A stretch of DNA of 64,000 bases from contig CALIIC010000036.1 in NCBI GenBank assembly GCA_938020445.1, positions 1 through 64,000 on the forward strand, given 5' to 3'. The DNA is from an uncultured Flavobacteriaceae bacterium (lineage in GTDB: Bacteria; Bacteroidota; Bacteroidia; Flavobacteriales; Flavobacteriaceae). The translations under genes and the position numbers were made by a program. Every line of letters starts with the position of its first letter. Within the stretch, counting starts at the first letter, position 1. Under the pieces are notes generated by a model. That model was not told the origin of the DNA. It did no database searches and saw nothing but the letters and a program-made list of their open reading frames with translations. Positions 42,130 through 51,648 of the stretch are shown piece after piece.

Positions 42130-45078
42130 ATGAGAACAAGACTACTTGTGCTTGCATTATTCTGCGGCGCGCTACTTCAAGCACAGGATTACTTCCCGAA
42201 AAACGACGGGGTAAAATCCAAAAACAATAACTACACGGCCTTCACCAACGCAAAGATTTATGTTACACCTACCCAAATTATCGATGGGGGTACCTTACTG
42301 GTCCAAAACGGTAAGGTAGTGCAATCCGGTAAGGGCATCACATTGCCCAAAAATACGGTCGTGGTAGATTTGGAGGGCAAATCAATCTATCCTTCTTTTA
42401 TAGATGTGTATTCCAAATTTGGTATAAAACAGGCCGAACGCGCCCCTCGTTCAGGAAGAAACGCCCAGTACGATTCTTCTAGGGAAGGTTTTTATTGGAA
42501 CGATCATATTCGACCTGAAACGAATGCAATAACCAATCTTAAATACGATGACAAGAAAGCGAAAGATCTTCGCGAAGCCGGCTTTGGAGTGGTAAACTCA
42601 CACATACAAGATGGTGTTGCTAGAGGCTCTGGGGTGTTAATTTCCTTGAATAGCCAGGGCAATGACGCCGACCGAATTTTAGACGATCGTTCCGCTCAGT
42701 ATTTCTCTTTTGATCGTAGCATTGCCAACAATCAATCGTATCCAACTTCGCTCATGGGGAGTATGGCCTTACTGCGGCAAATGTATTATGATGCAAACTG
42801 GTATGCCAAGGGCAATATTGCGACAAAAGACCGTTCCTTAGAGGCCCTTAATAAGAATAAAGGGATGATACAGATATTCTATGCAGGGGATAAAGGTCAT
42901 GTGGTGCGTGCCGATGGTATCGGGGATACATTTGGAATTCAATATACAATCGTTGGCGGAGGAGATGAATATGAGCGCATCGATGATATAAAAGCAACCA
43001 ATGCCAAACTAATTCTTCCATTGAATTTCCCGTCGGCCTATGATGTTTCCAATCCGTATCACGCGACATACGTCTCTTTGGCAGATATGCGACATTGGAA
43101 TCAAGCGCCTGCAAATCCCAAGATACTGGCCGAAAACGGCGTGGTTTTCTCGTTTACGGCCCACGACCTAAAATCGATGAAGGACTTTAAGACAAACCTA
43201 CTCAAAGCCATTTCACATGGTCTTTCCAAGACAAAAGCCCTTGAAGCCTTGACAACGGTTCCTGCCCAACTATTAGGACAATCTTCAAAAATAGGAAGCT
43301 TACAAAATGGACGATGGGCCAATTTCCTGATCGCTTCTGGTGATATATTTGATTCTAAGACAACCTTATATGAAAACTGGGTGCAAGGACATAAAACTAT
43401 CGTTAGCGATATGTCTTTAAAAGATATTCGAGGGGACTATACCCTATCGGCTGCAGGGAAGACCTTTATGCTATCCATAAATGGGGAAGCCGGGAAACCA
43501 AAGGCTACCGTAAAGCAAGATACGTTGAAACTGACATCAAAATTCAGTTATAAAAACGACTGGATAACCCTCTCGTTCGGGGATAAAGACAAAAACAATT
43601 ACCGTATGACCGGTCGTGTATCCGGAACTTCGGACAAACTAAGTGGAAAAGTGGCGCTTCCTAATGGAAACGAAAGTGCTTTTTCTGCCGTGAAGACCAT
43701 GGCTTTCGAAAAAAAGAAAAAAGATGAAAAGAACGAGCAGGAACAACCTGAATTAGTCGAAGTGAAGTTCCCCAACATTGCGTACGGCTATACGGCTATA
43801 CCCAAAGCAGAAAATCTATTGTTTAAGAATGCGACCGTTTGGACAAGTGAAGAAAGCGGTGTTTTGGAGCGTACCGATGTGCTGGTTAAGAATGGAAAAA
43901 TTGCCAAGGTCGGGAAAGGTCTAAATGCGGGAGGAGCAAAAGTAATCGATGCGACCGGCAAACACTTAACTGCCGGTATTATTGATGAACACAGTCATAT
44001 CGCAGCCCTATCGATCAACGAAGCAGGTCATAATTCAACCGCGGAGGTCAAGATGGAAGATGTGGTAGACCCAGAGGACAAAGGTATTTACCACGCATTG
44101 GCAGGTGGGGTAACTTCTTTACAATTGCTGCATGGTTCGGCCAACCCCATTGGTGGGCGATCGGCCATTTTAAAACTTAAGTGGGGCGAAAGTGCCGAAA
44201 AGATGATTTATGATAACACTCCCAAATTTATCAAGTTCGCATTGGGTGAAAACGTAAAGCAGAGCAATTGGCAGAGTTTTAGTCGCTTCCCTCAAACCCG
44301 TATGGGTGTAGAACAAGTATTTATGAATTACTTCCAGCGTGCGAAGGAATATGAGATTCAAAAGAAAAGCGGACAACCATTCCGATATGACGAGGAAATG
44401 GAAACCTTGGTTGAGATTATTAATGGAGAACGTTTTATTAGTTGCCACTCCTATGTGCAAAGTGAAATCAATATGATGATGAAGGTTGCCGAAAAATTTG
44501 GTTTCCGAGTCAATACATTCACCCACATACTCGAGGGATATAAAGTAGCCGATAAAATGGCCAAACATGGAGCGGGCGGTGGTACGTTTAGCGATTGGTG
44601 GGCCTACAAATTTGAGGTAAACGATGCAATTCCCTACAATGCGGCCATTATGCAAAGCCAAGGGGTCACCGTTGCTATTAACAGTGATGATGCAGAAATG
44701 ATCCGAAGATTGAACCAAGAAGCGGGTAAAATCGTGAAATACGGCGGACTTAGTGAAGAAGAAGCCTGGAAAATGGTCACCATCAACCCTGCCAAACTAT
44801 TGCACTTAGATGACCGTACCGGAAGTATCAAAGTAGGTAAGGATGCCGATTTGGTCTTATGGAGCGATCACCCCTTATCGGTATATGCCAAGGCAGAGAA
44901 AACCATTATAGACGGTGCTACTTATTTTGATCTAGAAAAAGACAAACAGCTGCGGGAATCGGTCAAACAAGAACGCAATCGCCTTATCAACATGATGCTG
45001 AAAGAAAAATCGGGCGGCGGAAAAACGCAGCAGCCAAAAATGAAGAAAAAAGAATTGATGCATTGCGAATCACTTTAA
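42130..45078 (+). CDS. Exported double-domain amidohydrolase
   Basis: A 982-residue exported protein (signal peptide, cut near LLQAQ) with two amidohydrolase modules. The first (about 30-440) keeps the small beta domain but has lost the metal motif: FIDVYSKFG replaces FxDxHxH. The second (about 565-960) has DEHSH (619-623) and later metal-site regions such as NTFTHILEG and VAINSDDAE, so it is probably active. Relatives act as dipeptidases or imidazolone-propionase-like hydrolases. A second amidohydrolase gene follows after 47 bases. Substrate unknown. Confidence 0.85.
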   Translation: MRTRLLVLALFCGALLQAQDYFPKNDGVKSKNNNYTAFTNAKIYVTPTQIIDGGTLLVQNGKVVQSGKGITLPKNTVVVDLEGKSIYPSFIDVYSKFGIKQAERAPRSGRNAQYDSSREGFYWNDHIRPETNAITNLKYDDKKAKDLREAGFGVVNSHIQDGVARGSGVLISLNSQGNDADRILDDRSAQYFSFDRSIANNQSYPTSLMGSMALLRQMYYDANWYAKGNIATKDRSLEALNKNKGMIQIFYAGDKGHVVRADGIGDTFGIQYTIVGGGDEYERIDDIKATNAKLILPLNFPSAYDVSNPYHATYVSLADMRHWNQAPANPKILAENGVVFSFTAHDLKSMKDFKTNLLKAISHGLSKTKALEALTTVPAQLLGQSSKIGSLQNGRWANFLIASGDIFDSKTTLYENWVQGHKTIVSDMSLKDIRGDYTLSAAGKTFMLSINGEAGKPKATVKQDTLKLTSKFSYKNDWITLSFGDKDKNNYRMTGRVSGTSDKLSGKVALPNGNESAFSAVKTMAFEKKKKDEKNEQEQPELVEVKFPNIAYGYTAIPKAENLLFKNATVWTSEESGVLERTDVLVKNGKIAKVGKGLNAGGAKVIDATGKHLTAGIIDEHSHIAALSINEAGHNSTAEVKMEDVVDPEDKGIYHALAGGVTSLQLLHGSANPIGGRSAILKLKWGESAEKMIYDNTPKFIKFALGENVKQSNWQSFSRFPQTRMGVEQVFMNYFQRAKEYEIQKKSGQPFRYDEEMETLVEIINGERFISCHSYVQSEINMMMKVAEKFGFRVNTFTHILEGYKVADKMAKHGAGGGTFSDWWAYKFEVNDAIPYNAAIMQSQGVTVAINSDDAEMIRRLNQEAGKIVKYGGLSEEEAWKMVTINPAKLLHLDDRTGSIKVGKDADLVLWSDHPLSVYAKAEKTIIDGATYFDLEKDKQLRESVKQERNRLINMMLKEKSGGGKTQQPKMKKKELMHCESL

Positions 45079-45125
45079 ACTTCATACTACCGATAAAAAA
45101 TAAGCAGTACAAAAAATTAAAACAG

Positions 45126-46412
45126 ATGAAAAAAATACTAATTACCCTAACCATTCTTTTAAGCGTTATGCTTCAAGGGGTTTCGCAACAGACCCCCGCT
45201 CCTGAACAGAAAGATGCGATAACCATTACCGGGGCAACAGCACATATAGGGGATGGTACCGTCATTGAGAATGCCGTTTTGGTATTTGAGAATGGAAAAA
45301 TCACTGCCTTGGGAGCCAATGAAACCACCAAAGGCACCGTTATAGATGCCACAGGCAAACACCTGTATCCTGGTTTTATAGCGCCGAACAAATCCCTCGG
45401 ATTAATAGAAGTAAACGCCGTTCGTGCCAGTGATGATCAAGATGAAATTGGAGATCTCATTCCGCACGTTCGTAGTTTGATTGCCTACAATGCAGAATCA
45501 AAAGTCGTTGAGAGCATGCGCCCCAATGGCGTATTGCTTGCCCAAATCACCCCGCAAGGCGGGCGCATTTCAGGGACCTCCTCTATTGTGCAGTTCGATG
45601 CCTGGAATTGGGAAGATGCGGCGGTAAAGGTAGATGATGGGATTCACCTACACTGGCCTAACAGTTTTAGAAGAGGTCGTTGGTGGATGGGCGAAGAACG
45701 CGGATTTAAACCCAACGATAAATACAACGAACAACTCGCTGAAGTAGAACGGTTCATGTTAGATGCCGCCGCTTATGGAAAGGGAGCGTCTAAAGAAATG
45801 AATCCTGCTTTCGCGGCCATGCAAGGTATTTTTGATGGTTCCCAAAAATTGTATGTGTATGCCGATGGGGAGAAAGAAATTATTGATGGTATTACAATGG
45901 CAAAAAAAGCTGGGGCGAAACAGGTGGTTCTTGTAGGTGGGTATCATGCATATAAAGTTACCGACTTCCTTAAAGAACATGCCATTCCCGTATTGGTACA
46001 GTTTACACATAACCTCCCGAATTTTGATTATGAAGATTATGACTTGCCTTATAAACTTCCAAAACTACTGATGGATGCAGGCCTAGTGGTCGCGCTGCAA
46101 AACGGGGATGCCAGTAACTTTCAAACCCGTAACCTACCCTTTTATGCCGGGCAGGTGGTCGCACAGGGATTGGATAAGGAAAAGGCGCTCGCACTGATTA
46201 CAGGCAATGCTGCCAAAATATTAGGAATCGACGATGCCTATGGTACCTTGGCCGTTGGAAAAAGTGCCACCTTGTTTATCTCCGAGGGCGACGCTTTGGA
46301 CATGCGGAGCAATCAATTGCTTCATGCTTTTATTGATGGACGAGAACTCTCTCTAGAGACCCACCAAACAGAACTTTGGAAACGGTACATGGGGAAGTAT
46401 GAAGGGAAGTAA
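45126..46412 (+). CDS. Exported amidohydrolase-like protein lacking the HxH metal motif
   Basis: A 428-residue exported protein (signal peptide, cut near GVSQQ) of the amidohydrolase superfamily: INGxxA-like ITGATAHIGDGTVIENA, DATGKHLYPGFIAPNKSLG, and the C-terminal ALALITGNAAKILGIDDAYGTLAVGKSATLFI. The usual HxH after PGF is replaced by APNKS, so catalysis by the standard metal centre is unlikely. It may be a partner subunit of the preceding protein. ATG 45126 is chosen over an upstream in-frame codon at 45063 that would overlap the first gene. Confidence 0.83.
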   Translation: MKKILITLTILLSVMLQGVSQQTPAPEQKDAITITGATAHIGDGTVIENAVLVFENGKITALGANETTKGTVIDATGKHLYPGFIAPNKSLGLIEVNAVRASDDQDEIGDLIPHVRSLIAYNAESKVVESMRPNGVLLAQITPQGGRISGTSSIVQFDAWNWEDAAVKVDDGIHLHWPNSFRRGRWWMGEERGFKPNDKYNEQLAEVERFMLDAAAYGKGASKEMNPAFAAMQGIFDGSQKLYVYADGEKEIIDGITMAKKAGAKQVVLVGGYHAYKVTDFLKEHAIPVLVQFTHNLPNFDYEDYDLPYKLPKLLMDAGLVVALQNGDASNFQTRNLPFYAGQVVAQGLDKEKALALITGNAAKILGIDDAYGTLAVGKSATLFISEGDALDMRSNQLLHAFIDGRELSLETHQTELWKRYMGKYEGK

Positions 46413-46464
46413 TGCAGCTGGTCTTTTTTAGAAGTAGTTCCCCTTGGATCATTTAAAACCATAA

Positions 46465-47523
46465 ATGAAAAATTCTTTCATAGTACTATTCGCTTTTCTT
46501 CTTGTTAATTGTAAAGGGGAAGCACAGGTATTTCCAGATAAAAACTGGGCCGTAAATGCAAGTCCGGAGACTGATGGATGGGGGCCCACTGCACGCTCGA
46601 TCTTCACACGGTATATCATAGACAGTACCAATGTTACCGGACTCTTACTATTGCATAAGGGAAAAATTGTATTGGAATATGGTGATGTAGCGGAAAACAG
46701 CTATATCGCCTCCTGCCGCAAAAGTGTGCTTGCCATGTTATATGGCAACTATGTTGAACGAAATAAGATAGACCTAAACAAAACACTAGAGGAGCTGGGC
46801 ATACAGGATGTTTCCGAATTACTACCAATTGAAAAACAGGCTACCATACGTGATGTGTTGTCCGCCAGATCGGGTGTATACCTGCGTGGAGCCAATGGGG
46901 GTGATTTTCGCCAGTTTGCCCCTGAACGAGGATCCGTAAATCCAGGAAGTTATTGGTTGTACAATAATTGGGACTTTAATCTTGCCGGGTACATCTTTGA
47001 AAAAGAAACGGGAAAAAATATCTATGATGAAATAGAAACGCAATTGGCCATTCCGTTGCAAATGCAAGATTGGAACCGTTCACTTCAAACCAAAAGTGGT
47101 GATACAACCGTATCCCGATTTCCTGCCTATCATATGTGGTTCTCTACCCGGGATATGGCACGCATAGGCCTTTTAATGTTGCAGCATGGTCAATGGAAGA
47201 ACAAGCAGCTTATTCCAAGGCACTGGATCGATCATATGTTAACCCAACGTACATCCTACAAGGAAACGCAAAAAAATGTGCCGATACTAAAAGAGGATGG
47301 CCTCGATTTGGGATATGGTTATATGTGGTGGTTGATAGAAAACACCAAAGAACCCAATCTCAAGGGTGCCTATTCGGCACAAGGCGCCTTAGGCCAAAAT
47401 ATCACCGTTTTCCCTGCCATTGATGCGGTATTGGTCTTCAAAACAAAAAGCGATTACAAAAGGGGTAATTCGATCCAAACGCAAATGACTATAATCAAAA
47501 AAGCCGCAGAAATTTATTATTAA
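46465..47523 (+). CDS. Exported serine hydrolase, class C beta-lactamase fold
   Basis: A 352-residue exported serine hydrolase. The N-terminus has a signal sequence with a possible weak lipobox (LVNC). The SxxK motif SCRK is at residues 83-86, YNNW is the likely YxN motif, and YSAQGALGQNI lies at the usual KTG/HxG position. The family covers esterases, D-aminopeptidases and beta-lactamases. It follows the amidohydrolases by 52 bases in the same direction. Substrate unknown. Confidence 0.83.
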   Translation: MKNSFIVLFAFLLVNCKGEAQVFPDKNWAVNASPETDGWGPTARSIFTRYIIDSTNVTGLLLLHKGKIVLEYGDVAENSYIASCRKSVLAMLYGNYVERNKIDLNKTLEELGIQDVSELLPIEKQATIRDVLSARSGVYLRGANGGDFRQFAPERGSVNPGSYWLYNNWDFNLAGYIFEKETGKNIYDEIETQLAIPLQMQDWNRSLQTKSGDTTVSRFPAYHMWFSTRDMARIGLLMLQHGQWKNKQLIPRHWIDHMLTQRTSYKETQKNVPILKEDGLDLGYGYMWWLIENTKEPNLKGAYSAQGALGQNITVFPAIDAVLVFKTKSDYKRGNSIQTQMTIIKKAAEIYY

Positions 47524-47555
47524 AAAACGTGATGCGCTTCTTTAAAAACATTCCT

Positions 47556-47563
47556 TATTTTTA
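47556..47563 (+). promoter_or_regulatory. Possible -7 element before the TPR serine hydrolase
   Basis: TATTTTTA, one base off TAnnTTTG, lies 47 bases before the ATG at 47611. Weak. Confidence 0.25.
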
Positions 47564-47610
47564 ATCCAATCAAAAAAGTAATATCCATTCATCGTTAAAA
47601 AACAATCATC

Positions 47611-49422
47611 ATGAAAAAAGTACTCTTATCATTTCTTGCCATTGGCCTGTTGGCATCTTGTAAAAAGGCCCCGGAACAAACTCCGATCGACGACAAAACA
47701 ACAGCTGTAGAAACCAACCTTATCCCGCCCGTATTTATTGAAGGAGATTCCACATGGACCATCGAAGAACGCATGGAACATTACGGCGTGCCAGGGGTTA
47801 GCATTACCGTGATCAAAGACGGCGCAATTGCTTGGTCAAAGGCCTATGGGGTCACAAACAAAGAGCGCAAGGAAGCTGTGACCGATAAAACACTTTTTCA
47901 AGCAGGATCTATTAGCAAGCCGGTTGCGGCCTATGGGGCCTTACGCATGGTAGACCAGGGCTTATTGGATCTAGAGAGCGATATCAATTCCCAACTCACA
48001 TCATGGCAATTGCCCGAAAATGAATTTACCGAACAGAAAAAAGTAAGCCTCAAACATCTTTTGAGCCATACGGGGGGACTAACTGTGCACGGGTTTTTGG
48101 GGTATAGTCCCGATTTACCGGTTCCTACTGTGGTGCAGGTCCTGAACGGAACTCCCCCTGCCAACTCCGGTCCCATTTTCGTAGATAAACTGCCCGAGGA
48201 AAGTTTTCGATATTCCGGTGGCGGTTATACCATTATGCAACAAATGGTAATGGATGCGAGCGGCAAGAGTTTTCCAGAAGCCTTAAAGGAATTGATTTTA
48301 GATCCATTGAACATGGAACATAGCACCTATGCGCAGCCCTTGGAAGGTGCCCAACTGGCACTTGCCGCCACCGGTTATTTACCCGACGGGGAGATGACCA
48401 AAGGAGAGAGACATACGTATCCTGAAATGGCAGCGGCCGGACTCTGGACCACCGCTGAAGATCTTGCCAAATTTGCCATCGACCTACAAGAGGCATATGC
48501 GGGCACAAGTACCAAAGCGCTATCCCATGAAATGGCAAAAAAAATGCTCACTCCCTTTGTTACGGAATTTATAGGCCTTGGGATTTTCATCAACAACAAG
48601 AAAGACGAAGTATACTTCGGACATGGAGGTTGGGACGAAGGTTTCTCAAGCGAATTGGTGGCGCATAGAGACAAAGGATACGGTGTAGTCGTATTAACAA
48701 ATTCGAACCATCCCGATTTTATTGCGGAACTAATTCGTTCTGTTGCCTTAACCTACCAATGGGATGACTACATACCCAGTTACAAAAAAATGTCGTTGGA
48801 CGCGCAAGCCGTATCAGAAATCGCCGGACGCTACCAGGTGAATGAAAACCTGTTCATCGAAATCTATGAAAAGGATGGTGTTCTTTACAGAAAAGGCCTG
48901 GGCTTCGAGGCAAATGAATTGATGCAAGTATCTGACAGTACCTATGCGAGAAGGGAAAACGACAAGCTCTTACAATTTAAACACATGGAGGAAGACGGTG
49001 TTTTAAGCATGCTCGTGGTCAACCCCGATACCGGTGAAACACAATCCACCTTTGAAAAATTGGCCGCAGATGTTAAACTCCCTTTAGAGTGGCTGGTAGC
49101 GGGCGATTTTGATCAAGGATTGGCAGCTTATAAAACCTTGCTCGAGAAGGATGCCACAGATCCTACCATTGCAGTAGGTAATATAAATGCGACAGGATAT
49201 CAGTACTTGTACGGGGACAATATGAAACTAGCGCAAGATATTTTTAAGGTAAATATGCTATTATATCCTGAAAACTCAAATGCGTATGATAGCTATGCCG
49301 AGGCCTGTATGAAGCTGGGCGAAACGGACCTTGCCATTGAAAACTATAAAAAATCGCTCGAATTAGATCCAAAAAATACAAACGCCGAAAAGATGATCTT
49401 AAAACTCTCGCAAGAAAAGTAA
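47611..49422 (+). CDS. Serine hydrolase lipoprotein with C-terminal TPR repeats
   Basis: A 603-residue lipoprotein (lipobox LASC, about Cys17). Residues about 45-390 are a class C beta-lactamase-fold hydrolase with SISK at 100-103, YSGGGY as the YxN-like motif and HGGWDEGF at the third motif. A beta domain follows (about 395-490). The last 100 residues are TPR repeats (NAYDSYAEACMKLGETDLAIENYKKSLELDP). The TPR tail suggests a protein partner. It converges on moeB with a 35-base gap. Confidence 0.87.
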   Translation: MKKVLLSFLAIGLLASCKKAPEQTPIDDKTTAVETNLIPPVFIEGDSTWTIEERMEHYGVPGVSITVIKDGAIAWSKAYGVTNKERKEAVTDKTLFQAGSISKPVAAYGALRMVDQGLLDLESDINSQLTSWQLPENEFTEQKKVSLKHLLSHTGGLTVHGFLGYSPDLPVPTVVQVLNGTPPANSGPIFVDKLPEESFRYSGGGYTIMQQMVMDASGKSFPEALKELILDPLNMEHSTYAQPLEGAQLALAATGYLPDGEMTKGERHTYPEMAAAGLWTTAEDLAKFAIDLQEAYAGTSTKALSHEMAKKMLTPFVTEFIGLGIFINNKKDEVYFGHGGWDEGFSSELVAHRDKGYGVVVLTNSNHPDFIAELIRSVALTYQWDDYIPSYKKMSLDAQAVSEIAGRYQVNENLFIEIYEKDGVLYRKGLGFEANELMQVSDSTYARRENDKLLQFKHMEEDGVLSMLVVNPDTGETQSTFEKLAADVKLPLEWLVAGDFDQGLAAYKTLLEKDATDPTIAVGNINATGYQYLYGDNMKLAQDIFKVNMLLYPENSNAYDSYAEACMKLGETDLAIENYKKSLELDPKNTNAEKMILKLSQEK

Positions 49423-49457
49423 CCCACGGTTTTGTGATTGGTAAATAGGCTAATTTC

Positions 49458-50522
49458 CTATCTCAGCAGTTGAAGCTGGTTCATTCCCCCAGAAACATCA
49501 ATTAACTGGCTGGTAGGCATTAACGCTTGTAATGAGGCGATTGCTTTTTGGCTACGGAGCCCCGACTGACAAAGAAAATAGGCCGGGATTTCTTTGTTTA
49601 TTTCAGTGGAACGGGCACTAAGTTCCTGCAAAGGAATATGTAGACTATCTGCCAAGTGCCCCTTTTCATATTCCGCCAAGGTGCGAACATCAATAATCTG
49701 TAGCTTCTTTTTTTCATTTAAAACCATGAAATCTGTCGGAGAAATTGATTGTATGGGTATCTCGCAATCAAAATCGTAATTGGTTTCCAATGCCGTCCGC
49801 ACTACATTTTCAGGATTCCGGGAAAATTTTATTTTTTGAAAAACAACACCCAACCCATCAAACAATAGCAATTTCCCTGAAAGCACCTGCCCTACTCCTG
49901 TCAATATTTTTACTGCTTCCAAGGCCTGAAAGTTACCAACGATTCCCGGTACAATTCCGAGTACGCCATGTTCATTGCAATTGGGCACCTCATCGGCTTT
50001 GGGCATAGTAGGATACAAGCAACGATAGGTAGGGCCGTCTTGATAGTTGAAAACGCTCACCTGCCCTTCGAACCCGTGCAAAGCACCATATACAAAAGGC
50101 TTATTTAATAGTACACAGGCATCATTGATTAAATAACGCGTAGGGAAGTTGTCCGTAGCATCGATTACTACATCATAGTCGGCAATAATTTCCACGGCAT
50201 TCTCTTTCGTCAGAAAGGTTTCATACCCTTGAAAGTGGGTTGTCTTATTTTGAGAGTACAGCGTACGTATAGCGGCTTTTACTTTTAGAATCCCTACATC
50301 CGATTCTTTGTAAAGGACTTGTCTGTGCAAGTTTGAAAGTGCAACAACATCATTGTCCACAATACCCAAAGTACCTACACCCATAGCATTTAAATAGGTA
50401 AGTACTGGAACTCCCAAGCCACCGGCGCCAACAACCAATACTCTGGCATCTGTTAATTTTTGTTGCGCCTCAGGACCAAAATCTTTGAGAATCAGTTGTC
50501 GGTTGTAACGTTCCTCTTGCAT
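49458..50522 (-). CDS. moeB: MoeB/ThiF-type adenylyltransferase with rhodanese domain
   Basis: A 354-residue E1-like enzyme that adenylates the C-terminal GlyGly of MoaD (or ThiS). The ThiF domain has VVGAGGLGVPVLTYL, DNDVVALSNLHRQ and DATDNFPTRYLIND; a C-terminal rhodanese domain (about 265-354) carries the loop FLCQSGLRSQKA with Cys318. The zinc cysteines of E. coli MoeB are not conserved: TYRC at 165-168 and RNPENVVR at the second pair. It lies 12 bases after mobA at the end of the molybdopterin operon. Confidence 0.88.
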   Translation of the reverse strand: MQEERYNRQLILKDFGPEAQQKLTDARVLVVGAGGLGVPVLTYLNAMGVGTLGIVDNDVVALSNLHRQVLYKESDVGILKVKAAIRTLYSQNKTTHFQGYETFLTKENAVEIIADYDVVIDATDNFPTRYLINDACVLLNKPFVYGALHGFEGQVSVFNYQDGPTYRCLYPTMPKADEVPNCNEHGVLGIVPGIVGNFQALEAVKILTGVGQVLSGKLLLFDGLGVVFQKIKFSRNPENVVRTALETNYDFDCEIPIQSISPTDFMVLNEKKKLQIIDVRTLAEYEKGHLADSLHIPLQELSARSTEINKEIPAYFLCQSGLRSQKAIASLQALMPTSQLIDVSGGMNQLQLLR

Positions 50523-50534
50523 TCCCGCTCCCTT

Positions 50535-51125
50535 TTATAGTTTTGAAAGCGCTTCTTTGTAGTCTTCTTCCGAATTGGCATTCAATAGGGTATTGGGATT
50601 CTTTGGAAATACCAATTTTACGCGATCATGATTGATCAAAAACTTTCTGGGACAGGTACCCGCGCCACCAGCAAGATAATCAATGGAAGTGCTCAGTGCT
50701 TCAGGTTCCCAAATAGCGCACAAAGGTTCTGGCAATGGGTTTTCTTCTTGTGCAAAAGCCGTAGATACCAACGCGGGATCGCGTTCGGCAATAAGTTGTT
50801 CCAAAGCTTCTTCGTCCATCAATGGAAGATCACAAGCCAGTACCAACCAAGCCGCATCGGGATATCGATTATGTGCGGACAATAAACCATTGTAAGGTCC
50901 GCGGTACGCATCCTCATCTAAAATCGGTGTCATATCCGAAGGTAATTCCGAAGCTTGATCTAATCGAATACTAATAAACGTTTCTTCACATACCTTGGAC
51001 AACAACTGATATAAATGCGTACGTTGGGGAATACCATGATAGGCAATCAATCCTTTATCCGTTCCCATTCTTGTACTTTTTCCACCGGAAAGTACCAATC
51101 CATATAATTTAGCGGCTGAAGTCAT
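50535..51125 (-). CDS. mobA: Molybdenum cofactor guanylyltransferase
   Basis: A 196-residue MobA-type nucleotidyltransferase that attaches GMP to molybdopterin (MGD synthesis). The N-terminal signature GLVLSGGKSTRMGTDKGLI is clear, with YRGPYNGLLSA and LVLACDLPLMDEEAL following. The start overlaps the moaC end by 17 bases. Presence of MobA implies a DMSO-reductase-type molybdoenzyme in the cell, not seen in this window. Confidence 0.92.
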   Translation of the reverse strand: MTSAAKLYGLVLSGGKSTRMGTDKGLIAYHGIPQRTHLYQLLSKVCEETFISIRLDQASELPSDMTPILDEDAYRGPYNGLLSAHNRYPDAAWLVLACDLPLMDEEALEQLIAERDPALVSTAFAQEENPLPEPLCAIWEPEALSTSIDYLAGGAGTCPRKFLINHDRVKLVFPKNPNTLLNANSEEDYKEALSKL

Positions 51126-51582
51126 TTTTCCCTCCTGTTTTTTCTTCTAATTGTACTGCCATTATCTGAATATCGTGCGACAAGGCCTTGCACATATCAT
51201 AAATTGTCAAAGCACTTACCGAAACCCCGGTCAATGCTTCCATCTCAACTCCCGTTCGTTCAGTACACTTTACCGTACATACGATTTTAAGTGAATTGCC
51301 TACCGGCTGAATATCTATACTAACTTTAGAAAGGTTCAGCTGGTGGCAGAGCGGTATCAACTCTGAAGTTTTTTTTACCGCTTGTATACCAGCAATTACC
51401 GCTGTTTGTATGATACTCCCTTTTGCTCCTAAAAAATCCTGATCGGCCAAAGTGCGGTATACCGCTTCGGGAAAAGTCACCAAACCGGAAGCCTTTGCCA
51501 TTCGAGTACTGGTAGTTTTACCCGAGACATCTACCATATTGGCATTTCCGGCTTCGTCAATATGTGATAATTCGTTGTTCAT
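51109..51582 (-). CDS. moaC: Cyclic pyranopterin monophosphate synthase
   Basis: A 157-residue MoaC, which makes cyclic pyranopterin monophosphate from the MoaA product. It shows SHIDEAGNANMVDVSGK, AGIQAVKKTSELIPLCHQLNLSKV and GVEMEALTGVSVSALTIYDMCKAL. ATG 51582 is chosen over a GTG at 51609. It partners with MoaA, which is not encoded here. It overlaps mobA. Confidence 0.95.
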   Translation of the reverse strand: MNNELSHIDEAGNANMVDVSGKTTSTRMAKASGLVTFPEAVYRTLADQDFLGAKGSIIQTAVIAGIQAVKKTSELIPLCHQLNLSKVSIDIQPVGNSLKIVCTVKCTERTGVEMEALTGVSVSALTIYDMCKALSHDIQIMAVQLEEKTGGKNDFSR

Positions 51583-51648
51583 AGTAATTTTGGCAATAGG
51601 TGTTCCCACAAAGGTATACGGATTATTGTTTGATCGAATTGATTCTTA

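Noticed and set aside
42042-42230. 62-codon frame overlapping the nested inverted repeat and the start of the amidohydrolase gene
   Set aside because: Runs out of frame into the real gene, lacks conserved features and would disrupt the signal-peptide start at 42130.
44170-44718. 182-codon antisense frame inside the first amidohydrolase gene
   Set aside because: The sense strand encodes a clear conserved enzyme and the antisense product has no recognisable features. A shadow frame.
46465-46530. Lipoprotein status of the first serine hydrolase (LVNC)
   Set aside because: Asn just before Cys is not a standard lipobox residue; only export is claimed, not lipid attachment.
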